A stretch of DNA of 22,373 nt from a virus, in the IMG/VR virus record IMGVR_UViG_3300044846_001312, positions 1-22,373 of that record, one strand, 5' to 3'. The notes under the pieces are model-generated. The model had not been told where the DNA came from, made no database searches, and worked only from the letters and a program-made list of their open reading frames with translations. Numbering within the stretch: the first letter of the stretch is position 1; each line of letters starts with the position of its first letter. Shown here in pieces: positions 1 through 7,714 of this stretch. The translations under genes were made by a program, and so were the position numbers.

Positions 1-191
1 CCGCCATCCGGATCAGCGGCGCCAGATACCGTGTAATCTGTCGTCAGTGCCAGGGTGGTTTCCGCACCCGTCGCAATGGTGATCTTGATGACGGTAAGGT
101 CGTTGTCCTCAAGAAAGTAATACGGAAACGAGAACGGGCCGGTGGTCCCCGATCCGGTGTATGAAATTCTGTTGGCTGACGTTTCAATCAT
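1..191 (-). CDS. Tail fibre protein, N-terminal fragment (cut by window edge)
   Basis: Partial gene; the frame stays open to the left edge, giving 63 visible residues. It opens MIETSANRISYTG, followed by a PFSFPYYFLEDNDLTV segment and a TTDYTVSG turn. This pattern is typical of the virion-attachment domain at the N-terminus of T7 gp17-like fibres, which docks the fibre on the tail nozzle; the receptor-binding part would lie outside the window. The ATG at 191 has a good AGGAG Shine-Dalgarno about six bases upstream. It is last of the tail/ejection genes seen and follows the large ejection protein after a 51-base gap in which I see no terminator or promoter. The alternative is another tail appendage that uses the same anchor. 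Confidence 0.72.
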   Translation of the reverse strand, partial: MIETSANRISYTGSGTTGPFSFPYYFLEDNDLTVIKITIATGAETTLALTTDYTVSGAADPDG

Positions 192-242
192 GGCGCTCTC
201 CTGAATCCTCTTGTATCAAAAATGACGGCGGCAACGGACCCT

Positions 243-2792
243 TTAGCGTCCGCCGACTGCGCGTGAAAGATCAGGAGCCCTGCCCGGTGCGGCGTGCCCC
301 GGCTCCCACCAATATTCCTGATTGAATTCGCGCCGCGCCCGGCTCGCCATCGACGACAGATAGCCCGGCGAAAGCTCGTTCTGCAACTGCTGGAAGAACA
401 GATGATCCGCCGCGCCCTTGACGTACCAGAGCGAAGCCCCCGGCGTCAGTCCCTTGACCGCCTTGACCGCTTCGGCGCCGATCTTCGTATCCTTGCCCTG
501 CGCCGCTTGGATCAGATTGCCTTGAGTCAGGCCAATCATTTCCTCGGCCAGACCCGCTACCGGCCCGAGCATGGCGCTCAAACCGCCGCCGCCGTGCTGG
601 GTAGCCTCGGAGTAGATGAAGTCCCCGTACAAGCCCAGACTGCCGCCCTTGAAGAACGCTTGCGCCCAGAACTTCGCCGCCTTCTTCGGATCGTCCCAAG
701 GGTTCGCGTTCTTCGGGTCACGTCCGGCGAGGATTTCGGAGATTTCCACGGCCAGCCCGCCAAGCAGCGTCGTGCCGAGCACCAGCGGCATCAGGTATTT
801 CGCCCGCCCGCCTGCGGTTCCGCCAGACTCGCCGCCCCAATTCATGCCGCGCGACACATGGCGCTCGATCATCGCCAGCGGAAAGGACTTGAACAGCCAT
901 GCGCTGCGCCACAGTTCGCCGCCGAGCGTGCCGCGCGCCTGTGATCCATGCGTCAGCAGCTTCTCGCGTGCGCCGGGAGTGATGACGGCCATGTCGACTT
1001 CTTCGAGGACTGCGCCGAGCAGTCGTGTTGTGGCGGCATTGCGCAACCGTGCCGGCGTCGTGTTGTTCGCCGCGGCGATCTTGGCGAGGTCAGCGTCGGG
1101 AATCGCCCGCACCGCCTCCGGCGTCAGCATGGTTTCGTTGCCGCGCCATGTTTCCGTCTTGGCGAGCTTCCACACCGCCCAATCGGTTTCGGTGACGCCC
1201 TTGGACAGCAGGATGCGATTGTCGACCGCGTCGAGCTTGGCGAAGTCTGAGGTCTTCACCAGATGCCCGATGCTGTCCATCATCGTCGCGCCGAATGCCG
1301 CCTTGCGTGCGGCGGTCATGGCCGAGAGGCCAGAGGCCCGAATGGTCGCCGTCGCCATCTTCGAGGCGAAGGATGCGCCCAGCCCTTCCTGACCAAAGCG
1401 CCCGAGGTTCGATGCCATCACTTCGCCGGCCAGCCCCATGCGCGCCAGCAGCCTCCTGTCGGTCTTGTTGGCAGGGTTCAGCGCGGTCAGTTCGTTGCGC
1501 AGTATCTGCATTTCCGGCAGGTTGTTCACGTGGCCCATCAGCGCCATCGTTGCTTCATCGGTGATCGAAGTGATCACGGCAGAGCCAAGCCGGGACGCGA
1601 CCAGCCATGAGCGCAGAGAGTCGAAGCCGCGCGCCATGCCCTCGTTTGCCACCGGCAGCACCTGGCCGGCGACATGATTGAACAGGCGCGTCGTCTTCAT
1701 CGCCTTTTCGTTGATCGCGTTCGGGTTGTCCGTCTTCGCCGCGATGCCGTCGAGAATCGCCTGATCGCGGAACAGTTCAAAGCTGCGGTTAGGGTTCGGG
1801 CCGAAGGTTTCGACCAGCGCGATCTGGTGCGCGATGCCGCGAACGTGGCCCATCATCACATCGTAGAAGCCCTGTTCGCCGTACTTCGTCTGGTAGGCCG
1901 TCCATCCGTCGCCGTCCTTGAAATGGATCTGGCGCGACTCGCTGCCCCAATTGGCGCGCATCGCCGAGCCTGTCACCTTGCCCGGTTCGATCTTGTTCAT
2001 GCCGTTGCTGCTGATCGTTTCCCATGCCTTGCGGAGAACGGTCTCCAATTCGGCATCATCCATCAGCGTGCCATCGGGCCGGACGTACTTGTCACGGTTC
2101 AGCATGGGCATGATGTCCTTCACCCAGGCGTCAGCGCCAGCCTTCCAGACTTTCGATTGCGAATGGTGATGGGGAAGCCCCCAATCCTCCAGCTTGCCGA
2201 TGTCGCCGCCCGCCTGGTTGAAGCGCAGCCGCAGCGCCTCGGTCGTTTCCTTCCAAGCCTTCGCGCCGGCTGCGGCCTCGGGCGATCCAGTGTTTTCGCC
2301 CATCATTTCCTTGACCAGTAGCCGCACGCCGGCCATGTCCTCGACCATGCCGAAGAACTTGGGATTCGTCGCCTCGAAGGTATTGACCAGCCGCCCGACC
2401 GCCTCGTCACCGATGGCTCGGCCCTGCGTCTCGACGGACAGCACGCGGCCGGTTGCCTTGGCATCGAAGGCCACAAGCTGATCCAGTGCCGTCAGGCTAT
2501 CGATTCCGCGCGCCTTGGCTGTGGCGAGATAGTTCTGCACCCGGTCATGCGCTGCGATGGTGTTGGCGATCCGCTGCTTGACCTTGGCCGCGTCAGCTTC
2601 CAGCCCCTTGCTGGCGATCTCGGCGGCCATTTCCATCATGGCGCGCGGGGTCACGGCTTGGCCGGCCTTCTGCAATTCCACCCGAGCGGCAGGCATCGCC
2701 GACCGCACCCGATCCTCGATGTTCTTCAGTTCGTTGGCGTTGAGACTGCGGCCGATGGCCTGCGTCACGGCGTCTATGCACTCGGCTTTCAC
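243..2792 (-). CDS. Large internal virion / DNA-ejection protein (849 aa)
   Basis: Probably an inner-capsid protein ejected with the DNA, by position after other ejection-type genes and by size. A central block around residues 200-290 (WGLPHHHSQS, then a charged YVRPDGTLMDD stretch and GMNKIEPG) recurs in large phage polyvalent or virion proteins. Around 665-688 is a hydrophobic membrane-like segment (LMPLVLGTTLLGGLAVEI). The C-terminus (SPGYLSSMASRARREFNQ, then YWWEPG and RAPD) is also familiar from podovirus ejection proteins. The frame is open from a TTG at 2813, but I chose GTG at 2792: it has GAGGG seven bases upstream and overlaps the previous stop by one base (TAGTG), implying translational coupling. 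No lytic transglycosylase signature was recognised. Exact function is inferred. Confidence 0.7.
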   Translation of the reverse strand: MKAECIDAVTQAIGRSLNANELKNIEDRVRSAMPAARVELQKAGQAVTPRAMMEMAAEIASKGLEADAAKVKQRIANTIAAHDRVQNYLATAKARGIDSLTALDQLVAFDAKATGRVLSVETQGRAIGDEAVGRLVNTFEATNPKFFGMVEDMAGVRLLVKEMMGENTGSPEAAAGAKAWKETTEALRLRFNQAGGDIGKLEDWGLPHHHSQSKVWKAGADAWVKDIMPMLNRDKYVRPDGTLMDDAELETVLRKAWETISSNGMNKIEPGKVTGSAMRANWGSESRQIHFKDGDGWTAYQTKYGEQGFYDVMMGHVRGIAHQIALVETFGPNPNRSFELFRDQAILDGIAAKTDNPNAINEKAMKTTRLFNHVAGQVLPVANEGMARGFDSLRSWLVASRLGSAVITSITDEATMALMGHVNNLPEMQILRNELTALNPANKTDRRLLARMGLAGEVMASNLGRFGQEGLGASFASKMATATIRASGLSAMTAARKAAFGATMMDSIGHLVKTSDFAKLDAVDNRILLSKGVTETDWAVWKLAKTETWRGNETMLTPEAVRAIPDADLAKIAAANNTTPARLRNAATTRLLGAVLEEVDMAVITPGAREKLLTHGSQARGTLGGELWRSAWLFKSFPLAMIERHVSRGMNWGGESGGTAGGRAKYLMPLVLGTTLLGGLAVEISEILAGRDPKNANPWDDPKKAAKFWAQAFFKGGSLGLYGDFIYSEATQHGGGGLSAMLGPVAGLAEEMIGLTQGNLIQAAQGKDTKIGAEAVKAVKGLTPGASLWYVKGAADHLFFQQLQNELSPGYLSSMASRARREFNQEYWWEPGHAAPGRAPDLSRAVGGR

Positions 2793-4618
2793 TATGCGGC
2801 CCTCAGAAAGCAAGCGACCGCAGCGCGCAAGCCTGTTTCCTGCTCGCGTGCGGCGGTCTCTAGGTTGGTGATGATGCCCTGCGCCTCGGCGACGGTTGTC
2901 GTCGCGTCGGTGTCATCCAGCGGAATTACCGCATCGGGCTTGAGGGCTGTTGCTGGCTGGGCGTTGGCGTCGGACTGGCCGGCTGTTGATTCCGGCGCGC
3001 GTTGACCTTCTTGGCGGTTTCCAGCAGTTTGCGAGTCGTGCTCATCGAGTAGCTCCTTTATTCCGCGCATGAATCCGGCGTCGTCGGACTCGAACTGTGT
3101 TGCCAGTTGTTCGACGCGGCCCTCGTCAATCTCTGCGGCCCGCGCCGTCATGGCGACATCAAGTTCATTATGGGATGCCAATCCGCTTTCCGCAAGTTCG
3201 TCTCCGGTCGGCTTCCATTCAGCAGACTTGGTGCGCTGTTCTGCGACTTCTGCCATGTATTCGACCGTGCGGAGCTCGGCGGGCTTCAGCTTCTCGCCGG
3301 CCAGTGCCTTGTCGATGGCCTTCTGCACGTCGCTTTCTTTCAATCCCTTGGGGCGATTCGGCCACCATTCTGCATTCGGCACCCAGGCGGTGCGCGTGAT
3401 TACCTCGCTCCCGCCTTCGTCTTGCTGCCTGATCATGCGCCCGCCAACTTCTGCCCATCCGGTTTCGCCCTTCATGGTCAGCAGCTCGGCGCGGATAGTC
3501 TCGTCGGCGATGCGTTGCTCAAAGGTGCGCGGGGCTTGCGGTTCGTTCCACGGATCATTTTCCGGCGCGTCACCAGCGCCGACTTTCGAGGTGATCTCGG
3601 GCGCCAGCACAGCAGAAACATCCTCCTGCACCTTCGCCGCCGCCTCGTCGGGAATGAATTCGCCGACCTCCTGCCGCATCGTCACCGGGCGGCCTTCCAT
3701 CAGGTCGTCAATCGCTCCGGTCATGTTGGCAACGTGCGAATCACGCGCGGCCAGATCAGCCGGCAGGCCGAAGCCGGGGCGCTCGATCTTCACCTGTTCA
3801 TTTTTCACCAGCGCCGCGTCGATGTCGCTCGGCTTGAGCATGTCGGCGATCTTGGCGCGGTATTCGGCCATCGCGTCGGCCTTGGCCTTCTCGCCGCGCA
3901 GCTGCAGCGCCCGCCCGCCACCGGCAAACGCTGCGCCGAGGATGGCATCGACCGCCATCGCCTCACCGTCCAGCGCCTTGAACTGCATCGCCAGATCAGC
4001 CCGGCCGGCCTTGGCGTAAATCTCCGAAGTCATGCCGCGCTGGAACACGCCCTGCGCGAGGTTGATGCCGGCGCCGTAGATCAGGTTCATGCCCAGCCCG
4101 GACGCGCCCAAGGTCATCGGGGCGATCACGCCGGCCGTCATCGCCGCGCCCTGCACGCCTCCCACCTTGGCCGCCGTTTGAAGGTCGACGCCCTTGTCGA
4201 GAGCATCCAGCGTGCCGCCGACCGTTTCATTGACCAGCACGCCCGGCGCACCGAAGGCAACCGCCTCGCCGCCGATCTTCACCAACCCATGCAGGATTTG
4301 CCCCGCCATGCCGATTTCTTCGGCCTTCGGCGCCAGGTGGCGGGAGAGTTTGTCGGCTGGCGTCACCAGATGCTCGAACACCTTGTCTTGCAGCTTGATC
4401 GAATCCGCCGTCAGCAGATCGAAACTGCCGGCCACCGCTCCGAGCGCGAGGCCGGTCGTGCGCTGCGTGTCGGCCAGCAGGCGCCCGACGCCGGTCACAG
4501 CGCCGCGCACCATGCCAGCAAAGAATCCAGCGGGTTGACTTAGATCAAGCGGATTCATCCTCGCCTGATCCATCAGGCTGGCGCTGTCGTGATCCCCTGC
4601 CAGGTCGAAGGCGCTCAC
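2792..4618 (-). CDS. Probable ejection/internal virion protein (608 aa)
   Basis: Unnamed structural-type protein. The N-terminal 240 residues are rich in Gly, Ala and hydrophobic residues (for example VNETVGGTLDALDKGVDL, then AAMTAGVIAPMTLGASGLGM), suggesting membrane-active helices like those of pilot proteins that enter the host envelope. The middle and C-terminal thirds are charged, ending in a low-complexity Q/T/A-rich linker and a short AVACFLRAA tail, which I recall at the ends of related podovirus proteins. The start is GTG at 4618, in a GTGA overlap with the preceding stop and with AGGA upstream. It sits between two other large ejection-type genes, so a role in the inner core or ejection conduit is likely. 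A scaffold role is less likely because a separate scaffold gene exists. Function is inferred from position and composition. Confidence 0.62.
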   Translation of the reverse strand: MSAFDLAGDHDSASLMDQARMNPLDLSQPAGFFAGMVRGAVTGVGRLLADTQRTTGLALGAVAGSFDLLTADSIKLQDKVFEHLVTPADKLSRHLAPKAEEIGMAGQILHGLVKIGGEAVAFGAPGVLVNETVGGTLDALDKGVDLQTAAKVGGVQGAAMTAGVIAPMTLGASGLGMNLIYGAGINLAQGVFQRGMTSEIYAKAGRADLAMQFKALDGEAMAVDAILGAAFAGGGRALQLRGEKAKADAMAEYRAKIADMLKPSDIDAALVKNEQVKIERPGFGLPADLAARDSHVANMTGAIDDLMEGRPVTMRQEVGEFIPDEAAAKVQEDVSAVLAPEITSKVGAGDAPENDPWNEPQAPRTFEQRIADETIRAELLTMKGETGWAEVGGRMIRQQDEGGSEVITRTAWVPNAEWWPNRPKGLKESDVQKAIDKALAGEKLKPAELRTVEYMAEVAEQRTKSAEWKPTGDELAESGLASHNELDVAMTARAAEIDEGRVEQLATQFESDDAGFMRGIKELLDEHDSQTAGNRQEGQRAPESTAGQSDANAQPATALKPDAVIPLDDTDATTTVAEAQGIITNLETAAREQETGLRAAVACFLRAA

Positions 4619-6696
4619 TTGGGAATCCTATTCATCAGCCCGCTGGGGTCGTTCGGGTCGGTAACGCGCAGCAGTACCGGATTTCCGTCCTTGCCCAACA
4701 GGTATCCGGTGCCGGACTTGACCAGATAACCGCCCTTCGTGTTCTGAAGCTGCATGCGAGGCCATTGTTCAACGGCCATCGGCACACCTTGAGCCGTCAC
4801 GGTCTTGATGAATTCCTTCTGCACTATGTTTTTGAAGGTCGAATCATCCATGCCCCACGGCTTGACCACGCGCCCGCCGTTGATGTCGGCCACGCCCCCG
4901 GTCGTGCGCTGAATCGCCTCCTTCAGCAGACCATCGTTCAAGTTTCCGGAGTAGTCGCCCTTCTGTGAAACCAGCCCGGCATAGGCAGCTTTTGCCGCTT
5001 GGTAGCTGACCTGATAGGCTTCCGGGTTTCCCGCGAACGCATCGCCGGCCTGAGAGTTGAAGGCCAGCCGGATGTCCTGATCCTTCGGCATGGGAAAGGT
5101 CGGCTTGCCGTCCTGCCCCTTGGCATCCTTGCCGGGGTTGAGGATGCGTTCGCCGGCCAGCATCAGCCCGGACGTGCTGCCCGCGGTAAAGGTCTGGTCG
5201 CTGAACCAGCCCGGCACGGTCATGGGACGCTCGCGAGTGGCGATCATTCCGGCCAGTGCGGTAACGGGTGAGTCCTTGGCGATCTGCTGCATCGTGGCAC
5301 GGAAGACCTGATCATCCCCGAAGCCCTTGCGGAGATTCTTCAGCGTCTCGGTCTTGACGGCATCGGAGGCATTCGCCAGCGATGCGGTGAGTTGCGCGGC
5401 CTCCTGCGGCAGCAGACCCTTTGGGGCAACGCCATTCCGCTGCGCCGCTTCGCGCAGAATCGTTACCCGGCTGCCCAGCGTCTCGGCCCAGGTGTCCGGC
5501 TTGCTGAAATCCAGCGGTGTGACCTGCGCGCCTTCTTTCTGCATGGCGTAGTCGAGCGGGGATTCGCGCATCGTCGCGATGTTGCCGGCGACGAACTTCT
5601 GCAGCTTGGCGACGTGGGCGATCTGTTCCTTGCTCGGCGTCGGGCCGTAGCTGGCGGCAAGCTCGTTGACCTTGGTGACCATCTGATCGGGCGGCAGCAG
5701 GGACAAGGCGGAAACCGCCTTCTGATCGGCGAGGATCGAACGCGCAGCGGCTTCGTAGGGCGTGCCCTTGGCGTCTTTGGCGAACGCGGCGAACTCCTGC
5801 GGGGGAATGTCCTTGCCGTTCTCGACATACCAATCGAGACGCCGGCCCATCTGTTCCAGGCCGGCCATGCGGCGACGCTCGGCGGCTTCAGCCTTGACGA
5901 TAAGCGTGTTCTTGAAGTTGCCGACGCGGGCCTCGGCGGCAGCAAGATTATTCGCCGGCACCCCTGGAAAACCGCCCTTCAGCATCCGGTCCAGAACTGC
6001 GTCCAGCGCCTTTGTGCTGTTGCGGGCTGCGCCTATCTCACCATTCAGCCCGGCCGTGTCTATGACTTGATTTGCCCGCTCCTTGAGGGCTTCTTTCTGC
6101 TTCGGCGGGATTTCCATCGCGTCGATCAGGGATAGCTGCTCGGCAAGCGCGGCCTGACGCTGCGCGGGAGAGGTCAGCACCGCCTGCGCCGTTTTGTTGA
6201 TGCTGGCTTCCAGCGTGTTCACCCGGTTGTCGATTCTGGCTCCGGCCTCGAATCCGAGCGCATCCTGTCCGATCTGGGTCCGCAAGTGAGTCAGGCCCTC
6301 ATTCAGCATCTTCTGCGTGACAGGGTCGGGACGGTCGGCAAGGACTTGCTTGCTGTACTCGTCGAAAGATTTCAGGACAGAGGGGGTCAAGCCGGCAGCA
6401 CCGGGAGGCGCGGATTCCTTCGCCTTCAGCAAATGCTCGGTCCATTTCAGGCGGGCATCAGAGAGAACTTTTGAGGTCTCGACTTTGGCGTCTTCATGCT
6501 GCTGCTTTTCCAGCGCAACGCGCAGCCGTTCGGCCTCGATCTCCTGTTCGCGCTGCATCTTGGCCGCTACCTGCATTCCGGTAGTCCCAAGGTCGGACAG
6601 TGCGCCACCGACACCGATCTCAGGAGTTGCAGAAGCGCGCGGCATCCCGCCTGACTGGGGCAGGATTTGCTGATGATATTGGGGAATGCTCGGCAT
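4615..6696 (-). CDS. Probable internal virion protein (693 aa)
   Basis: Large, mostly helical, soluble-looking protein. After a Pro/Gly/Gln-rich leader (residues 1-25) comes a GGALSDLGTTGMQVAAKMQ segment and a long charged coiled-coil-like region (about 45-115). The central part is helical with many A/K/E/Q residues, and the C-terminal 200 residues are more globular. The GALSDLG...QREQEIEAERL start is common in podovirus inner-core or DNA-transfer proteins lying between the Gp14-like and Gp16-like genes, so by position it corresponds to T7 gp15. I see no enzymatic motif, no signal peptide and no membrane helix. The ATG at 6696 has only a weak AGGG upstream. It overlaps the next gene by four bases. 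Confidence 0.62.
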   Translation of the reverse strand: MPSIPQYHQQILPQSGGMPRASATPEIGVGGALSDLGTTGMQVAAKMQREQEIEAERLRVALEKQQHEDAKVETSKVLSDARLKWTEHLLKAKESAPPGAAGLTPSVLKSFDEYSKQVLADRPDPVTQKMLNEGLTHLRTQIGQDALGFEAGARIDNRVNTLEASINKTAQAVLTSPAQRQAALAEQLSLIDAMEIPPKQKEALKERANQVIDTAGLNGEIGAARNSTKALDAVLDRMLKGGFPGVPANNLAAAEARVGNFKNTLIVKAEAAERRRMAGLEQMGRRLDWYVENGKDIPPQEFAAFAKDAKGTPYEAAARSILADQKAVSALSLLPPDQMVTKVNELAASYGPTPSKEQIAHVAKLQKFVAGNIATMRESPLDYAMQKEGAQVTPLDFSKPDTWAETLGSRVTILREAAQRNGVAPKGLLPQEAAQLTASLANASDAVKTETLKNLRKGFGDDQVFRATMQQIAKDSPVTALAGMIATRERPMTVPGWFSDQTFTAGSTSGLMLAGERILNPGKDAKGQDGKPTFPMPKDQDIRLAFNSQAGDAFAGNPEAYQVSYQAAKAAYAGLVSQKGDYSGNLNDGLLKEAIQRTTGGVADINGGRVVKPWGMDDSTFKNIVQKEFIKTVTAQGVPMAVEQWPRMQLQNTKGGYLVKSGTGYLLGKDGNPVLLRVTDPNDPSGLMNRIPK

Positions 6697-6700
6697 ATTG

Positions 6701-7285
6701 TTACCCTATGACTCGCGGAACAGAGGTGAAGACTGGGGCCGGAGCTTGGGTCAGCGGCCGGCCAGACCCATAGTTCGCCGCGCCAACCAACAGGGACCGC
6801 CCCGCGTTGATGTAGCCCGAGGTCTTGGCCGCTCCTGCGCTGCGACGATTGATCGCGGCAGAGTTTGTTTCCAGATCGGCTTGCGCGAGATAGCCCTTCG
6901 ACTTCAAGTCGCCGCTGTAGGCCAGGTTCAGCGCATCCAGCTCGGCCAGCGTTTGCGACTGCTCCATGATGTCGGCGTTGCTGCCGCCGAAGCCGGTCCC
7001 GCTTTGGGCGATCCCTGCCCGCTGCTCCCCGAGGACTTGCCGTGCCCGCCTGCGCTGCGCCTCCTGCGCTGCGGTCGATTCGGACAGGGCGGACGTGGAT
7101 TGATTGCGCGCCACCGCCGCGTTGTAGTCATTCACTCCGGCTTGCGAGTTATAGTTGTCGCTCTGCGTGTTCGCCGACGAGATCGCACCCAGCACTGAAA
7201 ACGCGGTGCTGGCGATGGAAATCACAGAAGATACCGTCGCCGCTGTCGCCGCCGACGCGCCCGCGCTTATGAGCATCGCCTCCAT
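6701..7285 (-). CDS. Internal virion protein B-like (T7 gp14-like)
   Basis: Small ejection protein of 194 residues, close to T7 gp14 in length. The N-terminus (about 5-40) is a continuous small-residue hydrophobic stretch (ISAGASAATAATVSSVIS and on to FSVLGAISSA). It is followed by an N/Q/S/A-rich helical region with QRRRARQVLGEQRAG and a GTGFGGSNADIMEQ motif near residue 100. This arrangement (hydrophobic head, Ala/Gln-rich helix, conserved SGtgf.gSn turn) is typical of gp14-like proteins, which T7 inserts in the outer membrane during ejection. ATG at 7285 has GAGG seven bases upstream and abuts the Gp13-like gene directly. The family call rests on pattern memory; position agrees. Confidence 0.75.
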   Translation of the reverse strand: MEAMLISAGASAATAATVSSVISIASTAFSVLGAISSANTQSDNYNSQAGVNDYNAAVARNQSTSALSESTAAQEAQRRRARQVLGEQRAGIAQSGTGFGGSNADIMEQSQTLAELDALNLAYSGDLKSKGYLAQADLETNSAAINRRSAGAAKTSGYINAGRSLLVGAANYGSGRPLTQAPAPVFTSVPRVIG

Positions 7286-7714
7286 CTATCGCCTCACTTT
7301 CGCGTATCCAATGCAGTCCCGACCATCAGGGGTATAAGCCTCGCGCAAGCCCTCCGGTTTGAACCCGAGGCGTTCCAGCCACTTGTGCCCGGTGCAGAAC
7401 TGCGCGTCGACCACCGCCTCAATGCGGCGGAATTCAGCCACGCTAAGAAAGCGCAGCGCGGCGTGATGAATCGCCAGAAAATGACGTTTCAGATTGCCGC
7501 CCATCAGCGCCCAGGCTTCGGCTCGCCCTTCCCACATCGGCAACAGTCCGGCGCAACACAGAACCGTTCCATCGTCGTCTATGGCGGCATAGGCCAGTCC
7601 GTTGGCGAGCGCCTTGCCGTAGTCCGGGTTTGCGAGGAACGCCCGCGCCCGCTCCTGCTGCGGTTGAAGGATCAGCGTTTCCAGATGCTCGGGGCGGAAG
7701 GGTTCGATTCTCAT
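7286..7714 (-). CDS. Gp13-like GNAT-fold virion protein
   Basis: A 142-residue protein with acetyltransferase-like layout: RIEPFRPEHL at the start, YAAIDDDGTVLCCAGLLPMW in the middle, and a C-terminal FCTGHKWLERLGFKPEGL segment, the 'worse-neighbour' helix and strand seen in GNAT proteins. The family is T7 gp13-like (formerly DUF2833), which has a GNAT-type fold but is an internal or assembly protein in T7. The acetyl-CoA-binding R/Q-x-x-G-x-G/A loop is not evident, so I do not predict acetyltransferase activity. It starts at ATG 7714 in an ATGA overlap with the nozzle gene and directly precedes the Gp14-like gene, the same order as gp12-13-14 in T7. Confidence 0.78.
   Translation of the reverse strand: MRIEPFRPEHLETLILQPQQERARAFLANPDYGKALANGLAYAAIDDDGTVLCCAGLLPMWEGRAEAWALMGGNLKRHFLAIHHAALRFLSVAEFRRIEAVVDAQFCTGHKWLERLGFKPEGLREAYTPDGRDCIGYAKVRR

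Noticed and set aside
1-191. Diversity-generating retroelement, as in BPP-1
   Set aside because: BPP-1-like head genes raise the idea, but no reverse transcriptase, template repeat or variable repeat is in the window; the fibre gene is cut off and the flank would have to be read.
192-242. Promoter or terminator between ejection protein and tail fibre
   Set aside because: Only the fibre Shine-Dalgarno is clear; no stem-loop with T-run and no properly spaced -35/-10 pair.
3107-4543. Long plus-strand open frame opposite the 608-residue ejection protein gene
   Set aside because: High-GC antisense shadow: composition is His/Arg/Gly/Ala-rich without any recognisable domain, no convincing ribosome-binding site, and a well-supported minus-strand gene occupies the same DNA.
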